Below are positions 52,016 through 59,454 of a stretch of DNA of 64,000 nt, piece after piece. The notes under the pieces were generated by a model. That model was not told where the DNA came from, ran no database searches, and worked only from the letters and a program-made list of their open reading frames with translations. Numbering within the stretch: the first letter of the stretch is position 1; each line of letters begins with the position of its first letter. Made by a program: the position numbers and the translations under genes. Origin of the DNA: CALMBW01 sp963779645 (GTDB lineage: Bacteria > Actinomycetota > CADDZG01 > WHSQ01); NCBI GenBank assembly GCA_963779645.1, contig CAVZYX010000005.1, positions 1,426,001 to 1,490,000 on the forward strand, given 5' to 3'.

Positions 52016-54019
52016 ATGACCAAGGCCGAGGCAAAGAAACAAGCGAAGCAGCTTCGTGACGAGATCGATCACCACTCTTACCGCTATCACGTGCTCGATG
52101 ACCCCGAGGTAGCCGACGCCGAGTACGACGCCCTCGTCCGCGCTCTGGTCGACATCGAAACCGAGCACCCGGACCTCGTAACCAGCGATAGTCCGACGCA
52201 GCGGGTTGGAGCTCCACCGAGCGATCTCTTCTCGGAGGTTCCTCACCGGACCCCGATGATGAGCCTCGACAACGCGTTCTCGCACGAAGAGCTCTTGGCG
52301 TGGGGCACCCGGTTGGTGCGCCTGATCGGGAAAGAACCTACGGGGTTCATCGGTGAGTTGAAGATGGACGGCGTGGCTGTGAACCTCATCTACGAGGACG
52401 GGATTCTCGTTAAAGGCGCGACGCGCGGCAATGGGTATGTCGGTGAAGACATCACTGGGAACCTGCGCACGATCAAAGCCGTTCCACTCAAACTGCGAGG
52501 TAAGACCCCGAAGATCCTCGAGGTCCGGGGCGAGGTCTACATGCAGACCGCCGACTTCGAAGCGCTCAACGAACGCTTGGGCGAAGCGGAAGGCAAGACG
52601 TTCGCCAACCCTCGAAACGCCGCCGCCGGTTCGTTGAGGCAGAAGGACCCGAGCGTTACCGCGACTCGCAAACTCAGCCTCATCTGTCACGGCATCGGCT
52701 ATATCGAAGGTCAGCGACTAACCTCACATTGGGACTCCATCCAGATGCTGCGCGACCTCGGCCTGCGCACCAACACCGAGAGCAAGAAGTTAGGAACCCT
52801 CGAAGAGGTCTATGCGTTCTGCGACCACTGGCAGGAGCACCGTCACGACGTGGCGTACGAGATCGACGGCGTCGTCGTGAAGGTAGACCCCGTTGCGCAA
52901 CAGGAGGAGCTCGGCTTCACCTCAAAGGCCCCGCGCTGGGCGATCGCGTACAAGTTCCCTCCCGAAGAGCGAACCACTCTGTTGAGAGACATCTTTGCGA
53001 GTGTCGGTCGAACGGGTGTTGTTACGCCGTTCGCCAACCTCGAAACGGTCTTCGTCGGTGGCGTGAACATCACGACCGCAACGCTGCATAACGAGGACGA
53101 AGTGGCTCGGAAAGACGTTCGTCCCAATGACACCGTCATCGTTCGTCGAGCGGGTGACGTCATCCCCGAGGTCGTTGGGCCCGTCCTCACCAAGCGACCA
53201 AAGGGCGCCAAGCCATGGAAGATGCCGAAGAAGTGTCCGGCGTGCGGCTCGGAGTTGGTGCGCGCCGCGGGCGAGTCCGCGACGCGCTGTCTGAACACGT
53301 TTGGGTGTCCAGCTCAGAAACGTGAGGGGATCTTTCACTTCGCGAGTCGCGGTGGCATGGACATAGAGGGCCTCGGCTACATGACGATCATGGCCCTGAT
53401 CGATAAGGGGTACGTGAAGGACGTTGCCGACATCTACTTCCTGACGCCCGAGCGATTGGCCGAACTCGAGGGTTTCGGAGAGAAATCGATCGACAATCTC
53501 ATGAAGTCGATCGAAGCCTCTCGCCGCAGACCCCTCGGCAACGTCCTGTCCGCGCTGGGCATCCCTCACGTCGGCGGTACCACTGCGCAGACCCTGGCGC
53601 GCGAGGTCGGCTCACTGGAGAAGCTGCGGACGATGTCGGCCGAGGAGCTCGAGGCGATCGAGGACATCGGTCCGGTGGTCGCTCAGGCGATCGCCGCCTA
53701 TTTCGCGGACAAGAGAACGTCAGACGTCCTCGACCGCCTCAAGAAGGGGGGCCTGGACCCGGAACCGCCCCCGGCCAAGAAGGAGGGGACCCTGACGGGC
53801 AAGACCTTCGTCGTGACGGGAACGCTTGCAGACTTCAGCCGCAACGAGGCGGCCGCAGCGATCGAAGATCTGGGTGGCAAAGTGATCAACAGCGTGTCGA
53901 AGAAAACCGACTACGTGGTCGTTGGCGAGAACCCCGGGAGCACGAAGTACGACAAGGCTGTCGAGCTGGGGACACCGATCCTCGATGAGAAAGCTTTCAA
54001 GAAGCTGATCGCCGGCTGA
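52016..54019 (+). CDS. ligA: NAD-dependent DNA ligase
   Basis: A 667-residue ligase of normal length. Domain Ia with SYRYHVLDDPEVADAEYDAL, adenylation lysine K116 in GELKMDGVAVNL, the OB fold, the zinc finger CPACGSELVRAAGE with later CLNTFGC, helix-hairpin-helix repeats (LAELEGFGEKSIDNLMKSIE) and a C-terminal BRCT domain (LTGKTFVVTGTLADFSRNEA). Confidence 0.97.
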   Translation: MTKAEAKKQAKQLRDEIDHHSYRYHVLDDPEVADAEYDALVRALVDIETEHPDLVTSDSPTQRVGAPPSDLFSEVPHRTPMMSLDNAFSHEELLAWGTRLVRLIGKEPTGFIGELKMDGVAVNLIYEDGILVKGATRGNGYVGEDITGNLRTIKAVPLKLRGKTPKILEVRGEVYMQTADFEALNERLGEAEGKTFANPRNAAAGSLRQKDPSVTATRKLSLICHGIGYIEGQRLTSHWDSIQMLRDLGLRTNTESKKLGTLEEVYAFCDHWQEHRHDVAYEIDGVVVKVDPVAQQEELGFTSKAPRWAIAYKFPPEERTTLLRDIFASVGRTGVVTPFANLETVFVGGVNITTATLHNEDEVARKDVRPNDTVIVRRAGDVIPEVVGPVLTKRPKGAKPWKMPKKCPACGSELVRAAGESATRCLNTFGCPAQKREGIFHFASRGGMDIEGLGYMTIMALIDKGYVKDVADIYFLTPERLAELEGFGEKSIDNLMKSIEASRRRPLGNVLSALGIPHVGGTTAQTLAREVGSLEKLRTMSAEELEAIEDIGPVVAQAIAAYFADKRTSDVLDRLKKGGLDPEPPPAKKEGTLTGKTFVVTGTLADFSRNEAAAAIEDLGGKVINSVSKKTDYVVVGENPGSTKYDKAVELGTPILDEKAFKKLIAG

Positions 54020-54037
54020 ATGAACCCGGAAAAGGAA

Positions 54038-54061
54038 CCGGCGCAGGTTTCCCTGCGCCGG
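54038..54061 (+). terminator. Hairpin after ligA
   Basis: A perfect 10-bp stem, CCGGCGCAGG (54038-54047) and CCTGCGCCGG (54052-54061), with a TTTC loop, 18 bp after the ligA stop. A T run is lacking, but the position supports a terminator. Confidence 0.6.
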
Positions 54062-54403
54062 GTTGAAACTCGTTTCTCCTTACGCCCCCCGCACTGCTCC
54101 TGCGAGCCCGGTGGACCATACCGGGACGGAAGACGCTGGTGAAGCGGTTGGGATTCTGCCTGAGGGCCGATGCTTCGAGGTGGCCTGAGAATCCTTAGGG
54201 AAGCAGAGCCTTCAGCAGCCGCTCACCTCGTGAAGTCCGTAACTACTACCCGTCAAGTCTGGACCACCTCCTTTCTCACGTACAGCTATAAAAGCACAGG
54301 TCGGTGGCTTAGTGACGCGTTTTCCCCGGCCCTTTTTCGGCGACTTTCGGAATGCTCCGTCGGACGAGTTTCGGTCGCGAACAGAGCGCGATGGGCCGCT
54401 CGG
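54062..54403 (+). other. Intergenic stretch without a recognisable gene
   Basis: No convincing coding frame, tRNA or known RNA is seen here. Short open frames on both strands lack ribosome sites and protein-like composition. Base composition becomes somewhat richer in A+T around 54270-54320. Confidence 0.6.
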
Positions 54404-54438
54404 TATACTCCTTTCCGTACTTGACCAATCGGTCAAGT
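54404..54438 (+). promoter_or_regulatory. Promoter with TetR-type operator for the SDR/MaoC operon
   Basis: ACTTGACC-AATC-GGTCAAGT (54419-54438) is a perfect 8-bp inverted repeat with 4-bp spacer, of the size bound by TetR-family dimers. A TATACT hexamer (54404-54409) lies 9 bp upstream, so the operator would sit on the transcription start. A -35 hexamer is not clear. No regulator gene lies nearby. TetR repressors of acyl-CoA pathways commonly act this way. Confidence 0.6.
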
Positions 54439-54479
54439 CACCTCAAAAAGAGCTCTATCCCTAGGACACGGGAGGACGC

Positions 54480-55406
54480 ATGGGTCTGCTGGACGGCAAG
54501 GTAGCGATCGTCACCGGAGCGGGCCGCGGCATAGGCCGCGAGCACTCGCTGGCACTCGCTAAAGAAGGCGCAAAGATCATCGTGAACGATCTCGGTGGTT
54601 CGACCGCGGGCGAGGGAGCCGATACGACGCCGGCTCAGAGCGTTGTGGACGAGATCAAGGCACTCGGAGGAGACGCCGCGGCTAACTATGGCAACGTGGC
54701 CGACTTCAACCAGGCGAAAGAGATGGTTCAGCAGGCCGTTGACGAGTTCGGCCGACTGGACATCCTCGTCAACAACGCAGGCATCCTTCGTGATCGCATG
54801 CTCGTTTCGATGAGCGAGGAGGAGTGGGACGCGGTTATCGCGGTTCACCTCAAGGGCCATTTCGCTCCGACACATCACGCGGCGAACTACTGGCGGGCTC
54901 AGTCGAAGGCCGGCAACGAGGTCAAGGGCCGCGTGATCAACACCTCGTCCCCGTCGGGAGTCTTCGGCAACGTGGGGCAGACGAACTATGGGTCTGCAAA
55001 GGCTGCGATAGCGGCTTTCACGATCATCTCCGCTCAGGAGCTCGGTCGTTACGGCGTCACGGTTAACTGTCTCGCCCCTAATGCCCGCACGAGGATGACC
55101 GAGGACATCTTCTCCGGCATGGAAGCGAAGGAGGGTCAGTACGACTCTCTCGACCCGGCCAACATCTCTCCCGTGGTTGTGGCGCTTAGTGCCGACGAGG
55201 CGCAAGGCATCACGGGACAGTGCTTCTTCGTTTATGGGAGCGCTGTGAACGTCCTCAAGCCGTGGGACGCGGGCACGCTCATCAGCAAAGGTGAGGACTA
55301 TTGGGACGCGAAGGAACTGCTCGGCAAGATCACCGAGACCTTCCCGAGCGGCCTCGCTCCCGTCGGCATGATGCCGATGCTCGGCAAAGCCGCCGGACAG
55401 GGCTGA
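54480..55406 (+). CDS. SDR-family 3-hydroxyacyl-CoA dehydrogenase-like protein
   Basis: A 308-residue short-chain dehydrogenase. NAD(P) binding VAIVTGAGRGIGREHSLALA, DILVNNAGILRDRMLVSMSE, and the catalytic Ser/Tyr/Lys set in VINTSSPSG and QTNYGSAKAAIAAF. The text resembles the dehydrogenase part of peroxisomal-type multifunctional enzyme 2, which acts on (3R)-hydroxyacyl-CoA. MaoC-type hydratase genes follow directly, supporting that role. GGAGG precedes the ATG by 4 bp. Confidence 0.88.
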   Translation: MGLLDGKVAIVTGAGRGIGREHSLALAKEGAKIIVNDLGGSTAGEGADTTPAQSVVDEIKALGGDAAANYGNVADFNQAKEMVQQAVDEFGRLDILVNNAGILRDRMLVSMSEEEWDAVIAVHLKGHFAPTHHAANYWRAQSKAGNEVKGRVINTSSPSGVFGNVGQTNYGSAKAAIAAFTIISAQELGRYGVTVNCLAPNARTRMTEDIFSGMEAKEGQYDSLDPANISPVVVALSADEAQGITGQCFFVYGSAVNVLKPWDAGTLISKGEDYWDAKELLGKITETFPSGLAPVGMMPMLGKAAGQG

Positions 55407-55417
55407 GTGGAGGAAGC

Positions 55418-55867
55418 ATGGCCGAGTCACAGATCGAGTTCACACTTGCGGTTGAACCATCCAAGGTGGCCGAGTTCGCCGTTGCGGTAGGGGAGGACAA
55501 CCCGCTCTTCACCGACGGTGACGCCGCGAAGAGGGCCGGTTTCCCCGACGTCCTGGCTCCTCCGACGTTCACCGTTACCCAGATCTTCGAGGTCCCCCGC
55601 GACGAGCGGGAGGAGCGCCTGGGCGCCAACCTCAACTACGGCCGCGTCCTCCACGGCGAGCAAGAGTTCATCTACAACCGGCTCCCGGTTGCCGGCGAGA
55701 AGCTACGTGGTGTGATGAGGATCAGTAAGGACTTCACCAAAGAAGGAAAGCGCGGCGGCAACATGCGCTTCGTGACCTACGAGAGTAAGTACTTCGACGA
55801 GACAGGTGACGAGGTGCTCACCGCCCTCTACACACTGATCGAGACGAGCAAGGATGCGGGCTCATGA
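55418..55867 (+). CDS. MaoC/FAS1-like dehydratase, N-terminal-type hotdog subunit
   Basis: A 149-residue single-hotdog protein: FAVAVGEDNPLFTDGDAAKR, AGFPDVLAPPTFTVTQIFEV and VLHGEQEFIYNRLPVAGEKL. It is the type that lacks the catalytic Asp/His motif and pairs with a second subunit, like mycobacterial HadA. ATG at 55418 follows GGAGGAAGC. It overlaps the next gene by 4 bp. Confidence 0.85.
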   Translation: MAESQIEFTLAVEPSKVAEFAVAVGEDNPLFTDGDAAKRAGFPDVLAPPTFTVTQIFEVPRDEREERLGANLNYGRVLHGEQEFIYNRLPVAGEKLRGVMRISKDFTKEGKRGGNMRFVTYESKYFDETGDEVLTALYTLIETSKDAGS

Positions 55868-56316
55868 CCACACCTAGCGTCGTGACCCTCGACGGCATCA
55901 CGCCGGGGATGGAACTCTCCGAATACGTGTACGGCCCCATCTCCCGCGAAGACATCAAGCGCTACGCCGACGCGTCTGGCGATGACAACCCGATCCACCA
56001 GGATGAGGAGTACGCCAAGTCTTTCGGCGCCCCGACGGTCTTCGCCATGGGGATGCTCCCGGCCGGCTATCTCGGCCATGCGGTCTCAGACTGGTTCGGC
56101 GGTCCTCATCACCTCCGCCGTTTCAAGATCCGATTCACGACACGGGTCTGGCCCGGCGACGAGATCGTCTGCCGTGGCCGTGTGACGGAGATCGAGGGCC
56201 GAACGATAAAGACCGAGATCTCGGCCTACCGCCGCGGCCCAGGCCCCGAGGGCCTGGGCCTGGCGAACGAAGAGGTAGCCATCAAAGCGGAAGCAGACAT
56301 AGAACTCCCCGAGTAA
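55864..56316 (+). CDS. MaoC-like (R)-hydratase, catalytic hotdog subunit
   Basis: A 150-residue protein with the hydratase-2 motif YADASGDDNPIHQDEEYAKS (catalytic Asp and His), then FGAPTVFAMGMLPAGYLGHA. Together with the preceding subunit it should form a heteromeric (R)-3-hydroxyacyl-CoA or -ACP dehydratase, as HadAB does. ATGA overlap indicates coupled synthesis. Confidence 0.88.
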   Translation: MTTPSVVTLDGITPGMELSEYVYGPISREDIKRYADASGDDNPIHQDEEYAKSFGAPTVFAMGMLPAGYLGHAVSDWFGGPHHLRRFKIRFTTRVWPGDEIVCRGRVTEIEGRTIKTEISAYRRGPGPEGLGLANEEVAIKAEADIELPE

Positions 56317-56326
56317 CGTTTTTTAA

Positions 56327-56375
56327 TAAAAGCAGATTGACTATTTCAATCTGTTTAGCCAAGGAATTCAGTCTG
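56327..56375 (+). repeat. 49-bp inverted repeat, left copy
   Basis: AT-rich element that begins TAAAAGCAGATTGACTATTT and ends AGTCTG. It matches the reverse complement of 57254-57302 over 49 bp without gaps (42 of 49 by eye; the first 22 identical). It contains a perfect hairpin, CAGATTGA (56333-56340) with TCAATCTG (56346-56353). A direct repeat, CCAAGGAATTC, occurs at 56359-56369 and 56381-56391. The composition differs from the surroundings. Confidence 0.85.
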
Positions 56376-56406
56376 AAGTGCCAAGGAATTCGCAAAGGAG
56401 CCCGGG

Positions 56407-57240
56407 ATGGGACTTAACAAAGAACTGATCGGCAAGGATTACGGCACCACGACCTACGAAGTGACAGCAGAAGCGATCGAGAAGTACGCCCGAGCTACTA
56501 ACGACGAGAACCCCGCCTATCTCAAAGGCGATGATTCGTTGAGCACGCCGGTCTTCCCGGTAGTCCCCGTTTTCCAGAGCTTCATGAACGCGTCGATGGA
56601 CTCGGAGCTCCAAGCCGATGTCCTCCGCTTGGTTCACGGTCAGGAGGAGCACATCCTCCACGCACCGATCCGCCCCGGCGACACACTTTCGATCACGAGC
56701 ACGCTCGAGTCGATCGAAACCAAGGACTCCGGCGAGACCTTCACCGTCAAGGGTGAGATCAAGAACGAAGATCAACTGGTTGCCGAGGTCAGGGGCACGA
56801 TGTTCATCCGAGGCTCGGGAGGCTCCAAGAGCGCCGCGGCCCCCGAAGAGCAGGCTGCTCCGGAGATCGTCTACGAAGAGACGACTAAGGTTGATGACGA
56901 CCAGACGTTGCGTTACGCAGAGGCCTCGGGCGATCACAATCCGATCCACACCGACGAGAACGTTGCGAAGATGGCCGGCCTGCCACGCACCATCAACCAT
57001 GGCATGTGCACTATGGCCATCGCGGTGAAAGCCGCCGTCAACGGTCTTGCCGGAGGAGACCCCGCGCGCATCAAGCGGGTCGCGGTTCGTTTCAGCAAGC
57101 CCGTTATCCCCGGCGAGGAGATCACCACGAAGCTCTGGAAGCAGGATCAGAGCGGCAACGTCACGACCTACGGCTTCGAGACATACAACCCGGACGGCGC
57201 CGCCGTGATCAAGAACGGTGTAGTCGACATCTCCGACTAG
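56407..57240 (+). CDS. Two-hotdog MaoC-family dehydratase
   Basis: A 277-residue protein. The N-terminal hotdog (about 10-140: EAIEKYARATNDENPAYLKG, HAPIRPGDTLSITSTLESIE) and the C-terminal hydratase-2 hotdog (about 160-277) are joined by an Ala/Ser/Glu linker. The catalytic motif is YAEASGDHNPIHTDENVAKM, followed by LPRTINHGMCTMAIAVKAAV. It is effectively a fused version of the two preceding subunits. AAAGGAG precedes the ATG. The gene is bracketed by 49-bp inverted repeats, which suggests it may have moved as a unit. Confidence 0.88.
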   Translation: MGLNKELIGKDYGTTTYEVTAEAIEKYARATNDENPAYLKGDDSLSTPVFPVVPVFQSFMNASMDSELQADVLRLVHGQEEHILHAPIRPGDTLSITSTLESIETKDSGETFTVKGEIKNEDQLVAEVRGTMFIRGSGGSKSAAAPEEQAAPEIVYEETTKVDDDQTLRYAEASGDHNPIHTDENVAKMAGLPRTINHGMCTMAIAVKAAVNGLAGGDPARIKRVAVRFSKPVIPGEEITTKLWKQDQSGNVTTYGFETYNPDGAAVIKNGVVDISD

Positions 57241-57253
57241 TTCTTACTAAAAG

Positions 57254-57302
57254 CAGACTGGATTCCGTGGCGAAGCGGCATGAAATAGTCAATCTGCTTT
57301 TA
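57254..57302 (-). repeat. 49-bp inverted repeat, right copy
   Basis: Reverse-complement partner of 56327-56375. Its own ends pair imperfectly (AAAAGCAGACTG at 57250-57261 with CAATCTGCTTTT at 57290-57301), so the RNA could fold into a long hairpin ending in a T-rich run. Lying between convergent genes, it may also serve as a bidirectional terminator. Confidence 0.85.
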
Positions 57303-57313
57303 CTAAAAACGCG

Positions 57314-58243
57314 TTAGCGGATGAAGGCGGCGCAGCCGAAGGGCATCGCGTCGATCCTCCATACGACCAGCGCGATGCCTAGGGCCGCGACTGCGGCGAT
57401 CGTGGCGATCTGACGGGCCGAGGAGACCTTCGCGGCGCGGCCCCCGTCCATCCCTAGGCCGAGAAGCATCCCGGAGCCCAAGCCGCCGAGGTGGGCCAGG
57501 TAATCGATGCCGGGCATCACGAATCCGATCACCAGGTTCAGACCTACGAAGGTGAGAAGGGTGCGCATGTGGTCGGCCACCGCGGTCGAGTCGCGGCGGT
57601 TGTAGAGCACCACCAGCAGGATGCCTATAACCCCGAAGACCGCACCCGACGCGCCCAAGCCCAGCTCCGCGCAGTTGCCGAACGCGAACGAAACTGCGCC
57701 ACCCAAGAATCCCGCCACCAGATACATCGCGATGAAGCGAGGTGTGCCGAAAGTCGTTTCGACCTGGGGGCCGTAGATGCGCAGGATGTACATGTTGAAC
57801 AGGATGTGCAGGATCCCTAAGCGTGCGCCTAGCGGGGCATGCAGGAACATCGGTGTGATCAGACGGTAGTACTCATTCTCGAAAGCGATGTTGGCTGGAG
57901 AAGCAGCGAACCGGACGATGAAGTCATCGCCCCAGAAAGACTCGAGGAGATAGACGGCGACGCAGATCGCGATGATGGCCAAGACGCCGGGCGACGTCGC
58001 CTGCATCGTGGAGCGAACCTTCGGGGCTGTCTTCCTCGCCTCGGCGACGCACCATACGCAGTGCTGCCCCACCGAGGCAGGAACGGAGCAGCGTGGGCAG
58101 ATGGGCTTGTCGCACCGCGAGCAGCGGAGCCGGGTTTCCGTATTGGGGTGTCCGTAGCAGTAAACGACCTCGGGCTCTGGGGTTCCGCCTTCGGAGGCTG
58201 GCCCGCCCGAGGTCATGTTCTCGGTTTCATCCATCGGGTCCAT
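57314..58243 (-). CDS. Rhomboid-family intramembrane protease with N-terminal zinc finger
   Basis: A 309-residue protein. Residues 27-65 form a B-box-like zinc finger (CYGHPNTETRLRCSRCDKPI, then CPRCSVPASVGQHCVWC). The rhomboid core spans about 85-305 with six membrane segments. Catalytic Ser is in LGLGASGAVFGVIGI and His in DYLAHLGGLGSGMLLG; HILFNMYILRIYGPQVE is the first-loop motif. It cleaves membrane proteins within the bilayer; substrate unknown. Confidence 0.92.
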   Translation of the reverse strand: MDPMDETENMTSGGPASEGGTPEPEVVYCYGHPNTETRLRCSRCDKPICPRCSVPASVGQHCVWCVAEARKTAPKVRSTMQATSPGVLAIIAICVAVYLLESFWGDDFIVRFAASPANIAFENEYYRLITPMFLHAPLGARLGILHILFNMYILRIYGPQVETTFGTPRFIAMYLVAGFLGGAVSFAFGNCAELGLGASGAVFGVIGILLVVLYNRRDSTAVADHMRTLLTFVGLNLVIGFVMPGIDYLAHLGGLGSGMLLGLGMDGGRAAKVSSARQIATIAAVAALGIALVVWRIDAMPFGCAAFIR

Positions 58244-58276
58244 GCTCCCATAGCCGCACGCCCTAACCTTTCAACG

Positions 58277-58949
58277 GTGAGATCGATCCGAGTGATGACT
58301 TTCAACATCCACCATGGCCTCGGCGCTGACGGGGTTCTCGATCTGACGAGGGTTGCGGACCTGATCCTTGAAGCGGCCCCTGACTTCGCCGCTCTGCAGG
58401 AGCTGGACCGACACTGGCCGCGCTCGGGTCACGTCGACCAGGCCGAGGAACTCGCGCTACTCACCGGCTACGAGATCGCGTTCCATCCTACGGTGGTGAC
58501 GGCTGAGGGAGCCGAGTACGGCCACGCGGTTATGACCAAGGAGCCGATCGATGTCTCCCACATCCCCCTCCCGCGACTGGCGGATGAGGAACCGCGTGGC
58601 GCCATCGTCACGAGGACCCTCGGACTCACGTTCGTTGCCACTCACCTGTCGCGCGACGCCACCGCCCCGCGCGACGCAGATCGGTTTCCTAGGCGATCTC
58701 GCGGCAGAGATGGACCCACCGGTCGTGGCTGTCGGCGATCTCAACTCTTCCCGGAAGTACCTCGGCCCCCTTTTCGCGGCCGGCCTGAAACCCGGCCCCC
58801 GTGTCGTCCGAACCGTCCCGTCGCGCTTCCCGCGCGTGCAGTTGGATCACATCCTCGTGGGTCCCGGGGCACGTCTCACCGAGACCAGAAGCATCAGAAC
58901 GCACATTTCGGACCATCGTCCGCTGCTGGGAACGATCGAACCCGTCTGA
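58277..58949 (+). CDS. Endonuclease/exonuclease/phosphatase-family protein (frameshifted)
   Basis: About 223 residues when bridged. EEP-fold motifs: IRVMTFNIHHGLGADGVLDL, FAALQELDRHWPRSG and GLTFVATHLSRDATA. One frame later come RATQIGFLGDLAAEM, VVAVGDLNSS, VQLDHILVGPGARLTE and THISDHRPLLGTIEP. An extra C in the CCCC run at 58665-58668 explains the shift. No signal peptide, so cytoplasmic. GTG at 58277 is a weak start; ATG at 58295 is possible. Confidence 0.85.
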
Positions 58950-59049
58950 GGGGTTCCCACAACCTAGGCATGTTGTTAAAGTTAACTATTGTTGATGATG
59001 TGATTATCTCAGGCGTGGGCGGATTGCCGGAGACCCCGGGGAGGGTCGT

Positions 59050-59454
59050 GTGACGATGCGAACCATGATTCGGGCATCAGCCCTCGTCTTGGTCGCGCTC
59101 ATTTTCGTCGCCTGCGGGGATAAGGATCCGGCGCCGGCCACCGCCGAACAGCTTGAGGCGGCCAGGGCCGAGACCCAGGAAGCCCTGGATGCTGTCGACG
59201 ACCTCGAAGGCAGGTTCGAAGAACTGAGAACCGACCTGCAGGCCAGCAAGAAGGATTCCGACGACATAGCCAAGGAGCTGAAGGACACGATCGACGCTCT
59301 CCGAGCTGATCTCAAGACCATAAGGAATAGCTCCTCGAGCGCAGCCGATTCCGCTGCCGCGGCGGCCGCTGAAGTCGCCGAGGTCGTTCGCAGACTCACC
59401 GTTCTGGAAGACCGATTCGATTACCACCTGCGGCGATATCACGGAGGGGGCTGA
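59050..59454 (+). CDS. Small coiled-coil lipoprotein
   Basis: A 134-residue protein with signal MIRASALVLVALIFVAC (probable lipidated Cys at about residue 22) and then an almost wholly helical, charged body (AEQLEAARAETQEALDAVDD, KKDSDDIAKELKDTIDALRA). Heptad spacing suggests a coiled coil anchored outside the membrane. GTG at 59050 or ATG at 59056. The 100 bp before it are AT-rich and probably hold the promoter. Its stop overlaps the kinase ATG (TGATG). Confidence 0.72.
   Translation: MTMRTMIRASALVLVALIFVACGDKDPAPATAEQLEAARAETQEALDAVDDLEGRFEELRTDLQASKKDSDDIAKELKDTIDALRADLKTIRNSSSSAADSAAAAAAEVAEVVRRLTVLEDRFDYHLRRYHGGG

Noticed and set aside
54170..54436. Overlapping short frames on both strands upstream of the SDR gene
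   Set aside because: No ribosome sites, unusual composition, and overlap with the promoter/operator.
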